Under the pieces are notes generated by a model. That model ran no database searches. It was not told the origin of the DNA and saw nothing but the letters and a program-made list of their open reading frames with translations. Source: Verrucomicrobiia bacterium DG1235 (GTDB lineage Bacteria > Verrucomicrobiota > Verrucomicrobiia > Opitutales > Opitutaceae). From it: 64,000 nucleotides of DNA. The position numbers and the translations under genes are program-made. The stretch lies in NCBI GenBank assembly GCA_000155695.1, contig DS990592.1:372001-436000 (forward strand). The letters run 5' to 3'. Position 1 is the first letter of the stretch. Each line of letters begins with the position of its first letter. Below are positions 7,517 through 16,960 of the stretch, one piece after another.

Positions 7517-10486
7517 TTATTGATCGTCCGAGAGGCGAATGCGATAGAGGGAGGAACGGGCGGTGATGTAGAGGTCCTTTTTGTCTGGACCGCCGAAGAC
7601 CAGGGTGGCGGGGCGTTCAGGGACGCGGATCGTCTCGAGTTTTTTGCCGTCGGGATCGAAAACGTGGATTTGTCCGGCTGCGATGAATACGTTTCCAGCG
7701 GAATCGACTGCGAGGTCGAGCTCTCCTTCTTCTGCGAAAAGTTTTGGCGAATGGAGGCTGCCGTCGTTGTTTACTGAATACTTCCAGACTTTTTGCCCGA
7801 ATTCGTCGGCGAGGTAGTAGGGGTGACCTGGGACGGCTGGTCGGAGCGTAAAGCCGCGCCGAAGGGTTTCGAGGCCGGTGACATAGGTTCGACCGTCGAG
7901 TGCGGGGTAGTGCAGGGAGGGCGTGGTGGTGGAGGCTTCGAAGAGGTCGTGAGCGTCTCGCCAGCGGTGGCCGGGCAAGAGTGCGGTTTGGTCTGGCCGG
8001 GATTTGGCTGCATCTCCCTTCAGGGCGACGATGAGGCTGTCCTGAGTATTGGGATCTAGAGAGAAAACTTTTTTGGAGGCTGTGAGTATGATCAGATTGT
8101 CGTCTTGATCGCAGGCTAGGGCGACTGGGGCTATGGGAGTGTCGCTTACGAGGGAGAGGCGGTCTTCGGTAGCGGACCATTTGTAGATGCGGTGCCAGCG
8201 GGAGTCGGAGAAATAGACGTTTCCTCGTGAGTCGGAGGTGGCGGCGTCAATGAACTGGAATCCATCGGCGATCTTTTCGATGCGGGGATCGGGTTCTTGG
8301 AGTTGTGAGGGTTCGCTGGATACATGGAGTCGAGCGATTTCGCGGGAACGGATTTCGGCGCCGGAGGTTTCGTCGTAGAGTGTGTTGTCGTAGGAGTATT
8401 TGGTGGGGCTGTAGACGTGGATGCCGCGGAAATCGAGATCGTGTGAATTGCGTGTTTTGATGCCGTAGGGGTAGGGCGAGATCATTCGATCGACGCGGTA
8501 AAGGTAGGTATTGGCGAAGAGGATGTTGCTTGAATTTTCGATTTCTATGGGAAGAGCGTTGGGGCCTTCGCCGCTTTCTTCCTCGAATTGCATGGCGTAG
8601 AATTTCCAATTGGAGACGCCTTGTAGTTGGACTTCGGCGCGGACGTGGTGTTCGGATGAAACTTGATAGACGCGGCCTTCGGTGGACGTATTCGAGATAC
8701 GCATACCGGATGCGGCGTAGGGGCTCGGCGTCCAAATGTCCTTGAAGGTGCCTCCTCCTCCGTCGGTGACCCAGAGGCTGGTGTATTGGGAGTCCCAGCG
8801 ACGTTCCAGATTTCCGTCGGCGGTGCGGTTGTCGTTGTAGGTGGGAACGTTTGTGCCGTCGGCGTTGTAGGTGCCGTGTCCACCGTGGAAGCGGACGTCG
8901 TTTACGAGGGAATTGGGGCCGGCCATCCACTTGAGAGCGAGAGCGCTGGGGTTTGCTCCACCGGTGTTGAGCCCGATGCCGGTGAGGATATTGGTTCCGT
9001 TTTTAGGTGCGGTGAGGAGCGGGATGGGAGGTCCGGAAACGGCGGGGACCGGAGGCAAGAAGCGAGCGAGAGCGGCTTTGTTCGAGGTGTCTATGCCCCA
9101 GCGTTTGAGGCGTTCCAGATCGAGCTCCGGAATCTCAGCTTCGCCCATGAATGCGGGAGTATAGTCGCGAATGAAAATCTGGGTGTTGAGAGGGTGAAGG
9201 CCGATAAGTACGGTATCTGGCTGGAGCTCGATGGGCTCGCTCACTCGGTAGCGGCCGAGGGGTAGGTAGATCGTCTTATAAGACGCGATGGCGGCTCGGA
9301 GGGCTTCGGTGTCGTCGGTCTCGCCGTCTCCGTGGGCTCCGAGATCTTTGATATTCACCCATTCGCGTTGAGGCGGTAGGGCGGGAATGTCAGTCGGCGT
9401 GGCGGAGGGTAGCGTATCCAGAGGCTGGATATCGTGAGAAGTGGCGATCTTCGGCTTGCTGTTTAGGGAGTCGATCTGGAGTCCGTGGGTAAAGTCTTTG
9501 ACGCGATAGACTTCGCTTGGGGCTGGGATTGTTTTTCCGCTTTTACGGAATGAAGCGAGGATGGGAACGTTTTTCGCGAAGACGTTTTGGAGATTGAACT
9601 GAGGGCGGGCGTTGTACTCGTCGCTGATGACGAGGGCCGGGCCTGAGATGTTTTCTAAGATAGAATCGGCGAGGTAGAGCTCCTCCGCTCTGTCCGGGTT
9701 GACCATGATGGCGGTTGGCGTGTCCTGGATATGGATACGCAGTAGGGTGAGGCCAGCCTCTTCGGTACGAATTGCGGCGACGCGTTGTCCTTCAAAGTGG
9801 GAATCGACCATGACGAAAGGCCAGCTAGGGGAAGGCTTGGTGGTGAGGATGCCGTAGTCGCCTCCGAAGAAGCGGCAGTCCTCGATTTCGTTGCCGACTT
9901 TTTCGACGCCCGCTTTGCCCGAGCCGATGCGGAAGTCCATGTGGGCGAGGTAGCAGTGTTGGGCGTAGTGGGAGCGCACGCCGATGGCGGCTGGATTGCC
10001 GTCGGCAATCTCAATGTCTATGTTGCTTATGGCGCTGTAGAAGGTCCCCGGGTTCGCGTCTCTGATGGGGCGGTCCTCTCGGGGACGATTGCTGGTGAAT
10101 TGAATCAAGTAACGCTCTTCGCCATGCTGAAAGCCGGGCGTGTTTTCGCCGATGAGGAAGGTCGGTCGATTCTTTCCGAAGCCGATGAGGCGGATGCCTT
10201 TCCAGACGTGGAGGGTTTTGGTGAGGCGGTAGCGTCCTTCTGGGACGAAGAGGATGCCGTATTCAGATTTCTCTTGCACGGCGTTGATTGCCATCTGGAG
10301 GGCGGCGGTGTCGTCTGCGACGCCATCGCCGACGACGGGGAAGTTTTCAGGCGTCAGGTAGATCGCTTGTGAATCGTCGAGTCTCTCCGTATAGAATGAG
10401 TCGTTCGCGTGGGCGATGGTTAGGTGCTGGGCGGCGCAGCAAATTAGGAGGGTTAGCGTGGGTATCAAAGCACTTAGCTTGGGCAT
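7517..10486 (-). CDS. Secreted pectate-lyase-fold protein with C-terminal beta-propeller
   Basis: About 989 residues from ATG 10486, chosen because it opens a signal peptide (MPKLSALIPTLTLLICC, cleavage near AHA). It has two Pectate_lyase_3 / GH55-type right-handed beta-helix segments, each starting with the typical GDGxxDDTxALxxAI motif (GDGVADDTAALQMAI early; GDGETDDTEALRAAI near residue 385). The last 250 residues look like an NHL/SMP-30 propeller (DSRGNVYFSDSRWHRIYKW, DSAGNVFIAAG). The likely role is binding or cleaving a polysaccharide outside the cytoplasm; the substrate cannot be told from sequence. It is divergent from the lipoprotein gene at 10683. Confidence 0.75.
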   Translation of the reverse strand: MPKLSALIPTLTLLICCAAQHLTIAHANDSFYTERLDDSQAIYLTPENFPVVGDGVADDTAALQMAINAVQEKSEYGILFVPEGRYRLTKTLHVWKGIRLIGFGKNRPTFLIGENTPGFQHGEERYLIQFTSNRPREDRPIRDANPGTFYSAISNIDIEIADGNPAAIGVRSHYAQHCYLAHMDFRIGSGKAGVEKVGNEIEDCRFFGGDYGILTTKPSPSWPFVMVDSHFEGQRVAAIRTEEAGLTLLRIHIQDTPTAIMVNPDRAEELYLADSILENISGPALVISDEYNARPQFNLQNVFAKNVPILASFRKSGKTIPAPSEVYRVKDFTHGLQIDSLNSKPKIATSHDIQPLDTLPSATPTDIPALPPQREWVNIKDLGAHGDGETDDTEALRAAIASYKTIYLPLGRYRVSEPIELQPDTVLIGLHPLNTQIFIRDYTPAFMGEAEIPELDLERLKRWGIDTSNKAALARFLPPVPAVSGPPIPLLTAPKNGTNILTGIGLNTGGANPSALALKWMAGPNSLVNDVRFHGGHGTYNADGTNVPTYNDNRTADGNLERRWDSQYTSLWVTDGGGGTFKDIWTPSPYAASGMRISNTSTEGRVYQVSSEHHVRAEVQLQGVSNWKFYAMQFEEESGEGPNALPIEIENSSNILFANTYLYRVDRMISPYPYGIKTRNSHDLDFRGIHVYSPTKYSYDNTLYDETSGAEIRSREIARLHVSSEPSQLQEPDPRIEKIADGFQFIDAATSDSRGNVYFSDSRWHRIYKWSATEDRLSLVSDTPIAPVALACDQDDNLIILTASKKVFSLDPNTQDSLIVALKGDAAKSRPDQTALLPGHRWRDAHDLFEASTTTPSLHYPALDGRTYVTGLETLRRGFTLRPAVPGHPYYLADEFGQKVWKYSVNNDGSLHSPKLFAEEGELDLAVDSAGNVFIAAGQIHVFDPDGKKLETIRVPERPATLVFGGPDKKDLYITARSSLYRIRLSDDQ

Positions 10487-10542
10487 CGGAATGCGGGTCG
10501 GTTGGGGGTTGGGGTTGAAATCCCGAGTCTTTTTAAGATGCA

Positions 10543-10560
10543 AATTAGTGCAATCTAATT
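10543..10560. promoter_or_regulatory. Palindrome between divergent genes
   Basis: AATTAG, a 6-bp spacer, then CTAATT: perfect 6-bp arms in the intergenic space upstream of both the pectate-lyase-fold gene and the lipoprotein gene. The position fits an operator for one or both; the regulator is unknown. Confidence 0.35.
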
Positions 10561-10682
10561 CGAATGAAGCATTTTTCGTTTTTTGGGTTTAGGGGTTGTT
10601 TGGATAGTAAGTTTGAATGAATGTTTTCGTTTTCCGGCGCGTCTCATCAGGGTGTTTCGGTAGAACCTCAGATCTCGCAACT

Positions 10683-11846
10683 ATGTTTAAAAACTCTCAA
10701 GAATGGATCTTGCTTCAATGGAGTGGCGCTTCGGGCGCGATCCGTATTTACGGTATTTTGTTTGCATTGCTGGGGTCTGTTTTCCTGGCGGGTTGTTCGA
10801 CGGGTGAGTCGGCTTTTCGGCAAGGAGATTACGCGGAGGCGGCGCGGGTGTCGGCGGATCGCTTGTCCCGTCAGCCGAAGAGCGAAAAGGCGGCGGAGAT
10901 TTTTCTGAATGCGTATCCGCAGGCGAGGGCGGAGTGGCTTGAGAGAGCGAAGCAAGCGGAGGGGGACATGGCCGATCCGTTTCGTTGGGAGCGGGTTTTC
11001 GCGGCTTACGAGGTATTGAGAGATCTGTCGAATCGAGCGGCCTTGACTCCGTTTGCTGGAAGCAGGGGAATCGTCATCGACTATCACAACGAGGATTTGG
11101 AGACAGCCCGCGTGAATACGGTGTCGGCTCGGGTGGCGATTGGAGACGGTCTTGTGGGCACGGGAGATCTTTACGCGGCAAGAGAGGCGTTTGGCCACTA
11201 TCAGGTTGCGATGGATTTTGCGGGAAGAAGAGAGGATTTGCTGCAGAAACTCGAGGTGGCGAGACGGCAGGGGACGCTTTACGTGGGCGTTGATCCGGTG
11301 GTGGCTCAGGAGCACGGAATCAATCCTGACAAGTTAGGCTCGGTTCTGATTATGGAGCTCGAGCGGCATCCGGTCAGCGGCTTTGTTTCCTTTTTGCCCA
11401 GCGCGGAATTGGGAGATATCGTGGCCTCTCGGTTTTTGGAGATGTCGATTGGCGAGTTGTCAATCGATAGGGTTGAGGCGGAAGTCGGGCAGCGCGAATA
11501 TCACCGTGTATTGTCTACGGAACTACAGGATGAGGATGCGGAACCGCGGGAAGTTCGGGCCAAGGTATTCAGGCGCGAGAAGAAGCTGGTGTCATCTTGT
11601 CCGGTGCAATTGCGAATATTTGACGGCGAATCGGGTGATGTCGTATTTGTTAGAGAGTTCGATGGACGCAGTGTTTGGTCGGCGCAATGGGATGTGCTTG
11701 TTGGGAACAAGAGGGCAGTCGCTGGCGAGGAGCTTCATCTTTCCGAGCCGCCAGATCCGGAACTGGCGGAACTGGCTCAGCGCTTGTCGGAGTCGATCAC
11801 TGCAGAGGCTCGCGATATGTTGGCTGTGTATTTCGATGAGCGATAG
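10683..11846 (+). CDS. Lipoprotein with TPR-like helical N-terminal part
   Basis: About 387 residues from ATG 10683. A hydrophobic segment ends in the lipobox LAGC, so the mature protein is probably a lipoprotein starting CSTGESAF. The first 180 mature residues are helical with tetratricopeptide-like spacing (FRQGDYAEAARVSADRL; DLYAAREAFGHYQVA). The second half is strand-rich and unlike anything I recognise. It may be an envelope assembly or chaperone-type protein. A further in-frame ATG at 10617 would add a non-signal leader and is less likely. Confidence 0.6.
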   Translation: MFKNSQEWILLQWSGASGAIRIYGILFALLGSVFLAGCSTGESAFRQGDYAEAARVSADRLSRQPKSEKAAEIFLNAYPQARAEWLERAKQAEGDMADPFRWERVFAAYEVLRDLSNRAALTPFAGSRGIVIDYHNEDLETARVNTVSARVAIGDGLVGTGDLYAAREAFGHYQVAMDFAGRREDLLQKLEVARRQGTLYVGVDPVVAQEHGINPDKLGSVLIMELERHPVSGFVSFLPSAELGDIVASRFLEMSIGELSIDRVEAEVGQREYHRVLSTELQDEDAEPREVRAKVFRREKKLVSSCPVQLRIFDGESGDVVFVREFDGRSVWSAQWDVLVGNKRAVAGEELHLSEPPDPELAELAQRLSESITAEARDMLAVYFDER

Positions 11847-12323
11847 CTACTGTCGCGTCGCGGCATAAAGGCGTGTCGGTTTAGCTGCACTGTGTAGTTG
11901 GATGTTAGGTACGCATAGAGTTGAGGAGTCGAGTCTAGCGAATGGTGTCTAGGATTACTGAATACACGAGAGAGACGATGATGAGTGAGGCGAAGATAAG
12001 TGTAGTGATCATGGTGTGTGTTGGTTCGAAGGTTTTTGGTGTTGGTTGATGTTGTTGAACCTTCTTAATCATAATGCGTGCCAACTACTGGTGATTGTTT
12101 GCTAAGTCACTGTCTGACAGGTTTATAAAATATTTTTGGGATCTCCCGCTTTTTAGGACCCTTCGCTTCCGTCCCGTTTTTGGGATGAGATGAATCCCAG
12201 CTCTGGGGCGAATTGAGCTGTAGGGGCTGGATCTATAGTTATAAGGCCAAATAGATTGAGGTATTCGGGTTTGTTACGAGAATCTTTCTGTTTTCACACC
12301 CCTTTGCTCTAATTTCCCCAACT
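11847..12323. other. 477-bp gap before the xylanase gene
   Basis: Holds one possible 25-codon frame on the minus strand (11935-12012) and AT-rich DNA from about 12100 that probably contains the xylanase promoter. No other structure seen. Confidence 0.4.
11935..12012 (-). CDS. Possible 25-aa single-span membrane peptide
   Basis: ATG at 12012 opens 25 codons ending at TAG 11935-11937. The peptide is one hydrophobic helix (TLIFASLIIVSLVYSVIL) closed by a charged end (DTIR), the layout of bacterial small membrane proteins. There is no good Shine-Dalgarno sequence, so it may be chance. Confidence 0.25.
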   Translation of the reverse strand: MITTLIFASLIIVSLVYSVILDTIR

Positions 12324-13436
12324 ATGACTTTATTCAAATGGAAGCTCCGGGCGAAGATCGCCGCAACCGTCGTCGCCGCGCTGATTTCTGGCGATATAGT
12401 GTACTCCCAAAACGAACCAATTGATGAGATTATGGGCCTAAAAGACATAGCCACTTTTCCGGTTGGCACCGCGATGAGCACTCGTTGGTACGAGCGTATG
12501 CCGGAGTTGGCAGAGGTGCACTTCAAGCACTTCGACAGTGTGACCGCGGGCAATGCGATGAAGATGCACTTTGTGGCGAAGGAAGCGGGCGCCTACGACT
12601 TCGGACCGGCGGATCAGATGCTGGAGTTTGCGGAGAGGCATGATCAGCGACTGTTTGGACATACTTTGATTTGGCACAGCGCGACGCCTGATTGGGTGGA
12701 GGAGTTGGCCAAGGATCCTGTGGCGCTCGACGCGTTTATGAAGGACTACATCCATACCTATGTGGGCCGCTATAAGGGTAAGGTGGCCGGTTGGGATGTG
12801 GTGAACGAGGCGATGAATACGAAAGGTCCTGGGTATCGGGAGTCAGTTTGGTATCAGGCGCTGGGGAAGGATTACATATCTAAGGCTTTCAGGTACGCTC
12901 ACGAAGCTGATCCGGAGGCGGTGTTGTTTTATAATGACTTTAATATCGAGCGCGACCTGGAGAAGCTCGATACTGCTTTGGGGATGATCGCGGATTTGAA
13001 GTCGCAAGGAGTGCCGATAAGCGGGCTTGGGTTTCAGATGCACATCCGCATGGATATACCCGATGAGACGATTGCGGAGGCTTTGCGGAAGGGCGCGGCA
13101 ATGGGGCTGCAGATTCACCTTTCGGAGGTCGATATCATTTTCAATCGGCACGATGACTCGCGCGGTGGAGGGGAGCAGGTCTATACGGAACTCACCAATG
13201 AGATGAGGGAGAAGCAGGCGGAGAAGTATCGGAAGCTCGCGCTGATGTACCGATCGATCGTGCCGGAGGAGCAGCAGTTTGGGATCACCTTTTGGGGGTT
13301 TAACGATCGTGGAAGCTGGATCCGGCCGTTTTTCAATATTATGGATTGGCCCTGTCTTTTCGATGAGGAGCTGGAGCCGAAGCCAGCGTATCATGGATTT
13401 GCTGAGGGGCTGCAGGCTCCGTTGGAGGATTTCTGA
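12324..13436 (+). CDS. Secreted GH10 endo-1,4-beta-xylanase
   Basis: 370 residues with a signal peptide (about 1-28, ending DIVYSQ). The rest is a single GH10 TIM barrel. The acid/base Glu162 lies in GWDVVNEAM and the nucleophile Glu268 in IHLSEVDI; LIWHS (115-119), FYNDFN (202-207) and FWGFNDRGSW near the end are the usual GH10 subsite motifs. The SVTAGNAMKM segment replaces the more common TPEN-MKW form. It hydrolyses internal xylan bonds outside the cytoplasm. No carbohydrate-binding module and no neighbouring xylan genes: a stand-alone enzyme. Confidence 0.92.
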   Translation: MTLFKWKLRAKIAATVVAALISGDIVYSQNEPIDEIMGLKDIATFPVGTAMSTRWYERMPELAEVHFKHFDSVTAGNAMKMHFVAKEAGAYDFGPADQMLEFAERHDQRLFGHTLIWHSATPDWVEELAKDPVALDAFMKDYIHTYVGRYKGKVAGWDVVNEAMNTKGPGYRESVWYQALGKDYISKAFRYAHEADPEAVLFYNDFNIERDLEKLDTALGMIADLKSQGVPISGLGFQMHIRMDIPDETIAEALRKGAAMGLQIHLSEVDIIFNRHDDSRGGGEQVYTELTNEMREKQAEKYRKLALMYRSIVPEEQQFGITFWGFNDRGSWIRPFFNIMDWPCLFDEELEPKPAYHGFAEGLQAPLEDF

Positions 13437-13829
13437 GGGGGCAGGTTTTCAATGGTTATTGTGCCTGAGGGTGAAGGTCTGGGGGGACTAATCTTGGAAA
13501 TCTAGCGGTGTTCTTGTTTGTCGCAGCTATGGAGATACGCAGCAATTTATGTGAACCAAAGACCGAGCTTTTCGTTGGACTGGTGAGGAAAAAATACAAG
13601 GTATAAGTAACCACCCGAAGGGGCGCATGTTTGTACAGGCTACAGCTGTCTGATATGATGTATCGGTAGTTGTTGGTCGGCTACATTTCCAGTTTAAGCG
13701 GGGCGGGTATAAGAGCATACTGGAGTTCTTTGTAGACGAGGTTGCGATTCACATGAAGTAAACGTGTGATAATTCGGCGGCGCTTCCCTTCTAAAGCGGG
13801 ATGAGGATGTGACTCTCCCGCTAGGGATC
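13437..13829. other. 393-bp gap, possibly with gene remains
   Basis: Between the xylanase and alaS, which converge. On the minus strand a frame without a start codon runs from about 13827 to TAG 13681-13683 and ends with a segment (RRRIITRLLHVNRNLVYKEL) that looks like a helix-turn-helix. It may be the remnant of a regulator gene; too short to assign. Confidence 0.25.
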
Positions 13830-16481
13830 TTATAGCGAGAAGACTTTGAGGGTGTTCTCGAGCTCGGCTACGTTGGTGGCGCCGCCCATGGCGAAGTCGG
13901 GTTTGCCTCCGCCGCGGCCGTCGAGCTTGGCGGTGAGGTCGCGGATGATGTCGCCGGCTTTGTGGCCTGCCTTGACGGCTTCTTGTGATGAGAATGCCAC
14001 TACGCTGACCTTGCCTTTAACTTCCGCTCCGAGGACGACGACGCCTTCGCCGAGCTTGCCGATGAGGGTGGCTCCGAGTTGACGCAGGGCGTTGGGATCG
14101 GAGGCTGTCACCTTGGCGGCTACGAGCTTGAGCCCGTTGGTTTCGGTGGCGGACTTCAGGAGATCGTCGGCGAGGTTGCCGCTGGCTTTTTGCTGGAAGC
14201 TTTTGAGCTGCTTCTCGAGCTCGGCGTTGCGAGCGAGAACGATGTCGATCTTCTTGATCAATTCGTTGGGCGCAGTGGAAAGGCTTTTCGATGCGGAAGC
14301 GATGGTGGCTTCCATGTCGTTGATATGCGAATACAGGGAGTCGCCGACGATGGCTTCGATACGGCGGGTACCGGCGGCGATGCCGGATTCGCTGGCGATT
14401 TTCAGCAGGCCGATTTCGCCGGTGGCGCGTACGTGTGTGCCGCCGCAGAGCTCTATGGAGAAGCCGCCGATGTCGACGACGCGAACGACGTCGCCGTACT
14501 TGTCGCCAAAGAAGGCGATGACTTCCTTTGGCTTTTCATTGAAGGGGGTTTCGTACCAATTTACCTTGTTGTTGGCGAGGAGCTGTTCGTTGCAGAGCTT
14601 TTCGATGAGGGCGAGCTGCTCGGGTTTGATGGCCTCGAAGTGGGCGAAGTCGAAGCGGAGGCGTTGGTCGTCTACGTAGGAACCGGCTTGGTGAACGTGG
14701 GTGCCGAGGACTTTGCGCAGGGCCCAGTGGAGGACGTGGGTCGCGGAGTGGTGGCGCTCGATGGAGCGGCGGCGTTTGACGTCGACGATGAGGTTGGCGT
14801 GGTGTCCGAGTATGTTTTCGGCGTCTCCGCTCACTTTGTGGAGGAAGCGTCCGTTGGCGTCCTTGATGGTGTCCAGAACGTCGAAGTGTCGATCTTCGAA
14901 TTCGATTGATCCGGTGTCGCCGACTTGGCCGCCCATTTCGGCGTAGAAGGGGCTGTGGTTGAAAACTAGATACGAGCTGTTGTTTTCGCCTTTGACGACG
15001 TCGATGAGTTCGTCTTCGTCTGCGAGGGTGTTGAACCCAACGAAGCGGGTTGGCTCTGCGTCGTTTTCCCTTTCTGCGATTAGGATCTGTGCGGCTTTCG
15101 CTCCGTCCTTTGATTGTTGGCGACGCTTTTCCATCTCGGCTTCGAAGCCAGCGATGTCGACCTTCATATTCCGTTGGCGGGCCATGAGCTGGGTGAGGTC
15201 GATTGGGAAACCGTATGTGTCGTAGAGGGTGAATGCGTCCAGGCCGGAGATTTGATCCTGTTCGGAAGCGATTTTATCGAAGAGCTGGATGCCTCGGTCG
15301 AGGGTGCGTCCGAAGGCGTCTTCTTCGGATTTGATGATTTTTTGGATGATTTCCTCTTGAGCTTTGAGCTCGGGGAAGACGTGTCCTAGCTGGGCAACTA
15401 CGATGGGTACGAGCTGGGCGAAGAAGCCGTTTTCGAGGCCGAGCTTGCGTCCGTACATGACGGCGCGGCGGAGGATGCGGCGCAGGACGTAGTTGCGGGA
15501 TTCGTTGCCGGGGAGAATTCCGTCGGCGATGGAGCAGCTGAGGCAGCGTATGTGGTCGGCCAATACGCGGAAGATGACGTCCTTCATCTCGACTTCGGAG
15601 ATGTTTTCGAGGTCTTCGGGAAGGGTGCGCTGGTAGGTGTGTCCGGAGAGTTTCTCGAATTCCTGGAAAAGGGTGTCGAAGAGGTCCGAGTTGTAGTTCG
15701 AGGGTGGTGTCGAGAAGTCGGTAAAGTTCTTGGACGTGGCCATGATGCCGGCGACGCGCTCGAAGCCCATGCCGGTGTCGACGTGCTGGTTTTTGAGGGG
15801 AACGAAGTCGCCTTCGGGCGTGGCGTTGAACTGGATGAATACGAGGTTCCAGATCTCGATGCAGTAAGGGGAGTCGGCGTTGACGAGGGAGCCTTTGGTG
15901 TCGCCGGCGGGAGTGAGGTCGATGTGGAGCTCGGAGCAGGGTCCGCAGGGGCCGGTGTCGCCCATCATCCAGAAGTTGTCTTTCTTGTTGCCGTAGATGA
16001 TGTGGACTTTGGGATCGAGGCCGGCTTTTTCGAAGATGGCCTTCCAGAAGTCGTAGGCTTCCTGGTCGAAGGTTGCGGGGTCGCCTTCACCTGGTTTGTA
16101 GACAGTGGCGTAGAGGCGTTCTTTGGGGAATTTCCAGACTTCTGTGATGAGTTCCCAGGCCCATTCGATGGCTTCTTGTTTGAAGTAGTCGCCGATGGAC
16201 CAGTTTCCGAGCATCTCGAAGAAGGTGTGGTGATAGGTGTCGAGGCCGACGTCTTCGAGGTCGTTGTGCTTACCGCCCGCGCGGATGCATTTCTGGGTAT
16301 CGGTGATGCGCGGGTTGGCGGATTCGCGTTCGCCGAGGAAGTAGGGGACGAACTGGTTCATGCCTGCGTTTGTGAAGAGCAGGTTCGGCGCGTCCGGCAT
16401 CAGGGAAGCGGAGGGCACGATGGCGTGCTGCTTGGATGCGAAGAAGTCGAGGAAGGACTGGCGTATTTGGTTGGAAGTCAT
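13830..16481 (-). CDS. alaS: Alanyl-tRNA synthetase
   Basis: 883 residues, the normal length for bacterial AlaRS. The class II catalytic core starts with FLDFFASKQHAIVPSASL and LLFTNAGMNQF, and the motif 2 region includes CIRAGGKHNDLEDVG. The editing domain has the zinc-site motifs HHSATHVLHW (about residue 580) and CGGTHV (about 680). The C-terminal DHHA1 part ends GRGGGKPDFAMGG. It charges tRNA-Ala in the cytoplasm. Start ATG 16481. The next gene upstream on the strand is the broken GxxExxY gene, then leuB. Confidence 0.97.
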   Translation of the reverse strand: MTSNQIRQSFLDFFASKQHAIVPSASLMPDAPNLLFTNAGMNQFVPYFLGERESANPRITDTQKCIRAGGKHNDLEDVGLDTYHHTFFEMLGNWSIGDYFKQEAIEWAWELITEVWKFPKERLYATVYKPGEGDPATFDQEAYDFWKAIFEKAGLDPKVHIIYGNKKDNFWMMGDTGPCGPCSELHIDLTPAGDTKGSLVNADSPYCIEIWNLVFIQFNATPEGDFVPLKNQHVDTGMGFERVAGIMATSKNFTDFSTPPSNYNSDLFDTLFQEFEKLSGHTYQRTLPEDLENISEVEMKDVIFRVLADHIRCLSCSIADGILPGNESRNYVLRRILRRAVMYGRKLGLENGFFAQLVPIVVAQLGHVFPELKAQEEIIQKIIKSEEDAFGRTLDRGIQLFDKIASEQDQISGLDAFTLYDTYGFPIDLTQLMARQRNMKVDIAGFEAEMEKRRQQSKDGAKAAQILIAERENDAEPTRFVGFNTLADEDELIDVVKGENNSSYLVFNHSPFYAEMGGQVGDTGSIEFEDRHFDVLDTIKDANGRFLHKVSGDAENILGHHANLIVDVKRRRSIERHHSATHVLHWALRKVLGTHVHQAGSYVDDQRLRFDFAHFEAIKPEQLALIEKLCNEQLLANNKVNWYETPFNEKPKEVIAFFGDKYGDVVRVVDIGGFSIELCGGTHVRATGEIGLLKIASESGIAAGTRRIEAIVGDSLYSHINDMEATIASASKSLSTAPNELIKKIDIVLARNAELEKQLKSFQQKASGNLADDLLKSATETNGLKLVAAKVTASDPNALRQLGATLIGKLGEGVVVLGAEVKGKVSVVAFSSQEAVKAGHKAGDIIRDLTAKLDGRGGGKPDFAMGGATNVAELENTLKVFSL

Positions 16482-16504
16482 TGTGATCGGGTTGGGCTTT
16501 TTTG

Positions 16505-16535
16505 CCCACGAATTGGACGAATGGGCACGAATGGA
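16505..16535 (+). repeat. Left 31-bp inverted repeat of the GxxExxY unit
   Basis: Pairs with 16946-16976 as an inverted repeat, 25 of 31 positions identical. Each arm contains the hexamer ACGAAT three times at 9-10 bp spacing (16508, 16517, 16527). It lies 24 bp upstream of the alaS start codon. Confidence 0.75.
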
Positions 16536-16573
16536 TTGGGAATTTGTATTGTCGCTCTAATCGAGCGACTATG

Positions 16574-16960
16574 TTATTTAATGATTCGTTTCCACTCTAG
16601 GGAGTTGGCGTGGCCGAAGTTAATGAGGATTCCGAGTCGGAGGTTGGAAGCTTACAAGTAGTTTAGTACTTGGGATTCTTCTTTGCTGGTTAGCTTCGGA
16701 AGGACTTTGAGTTCGACGACAATTTTTTCGTAGGTGATTAAATCTGCGTAGTAGGTTTCGGAAAGGCGGTGGCCTTTGTAATCTACGGTCAGTTCGGGTT
16801 GAGCGACGAATGGAAGCTTCTGAATACCGAGTTCATACTCGTAGGCTTCCTGGTAAATGGGCTCTTTGAATTCACTGCCGAGCTCGTTGTAGACTTCGAA
16901 CGCTGCCCCGATGAGTTTGTAACACTCATCAGGATACAGAACATCTTCATTCGTGTTCAT
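16574..16960 (-). pseudogene. GxxExxY protein gene interrupted by one nonsense codon
   Basis: GxxExxY (PDDEXK_3-like) proteins are small nuclease-fold proteins of unknown role, often present in many copies per genome. The frame from ATG 16960 runs through CYKLIGAAFEVYNELG, YADLITYEKIVVELK (the D...ExK metal-site pattern) and QVLNYL, then hits TAA at 16652-16654. The same frame goes on with the expected family ending (RLGILINFGHANSLEWKRIIK) to a second TAA at 16574-16576. Most family members have Lys after QVLNYL, so one AAA to TAA change explains the break. The signature itself is worn: the first Gly of GxxExxY is Glu. The start codon and first residues MNTNE are encoded inside the right inverted repeat. 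Confidence 0.8.

Noticed and set aside
13527-13718. 63-codon minus-strand frame
   Set aside because: No Shine-Dalgarno sequence, unusual composition with many Cys and Pro, no recognisable family.
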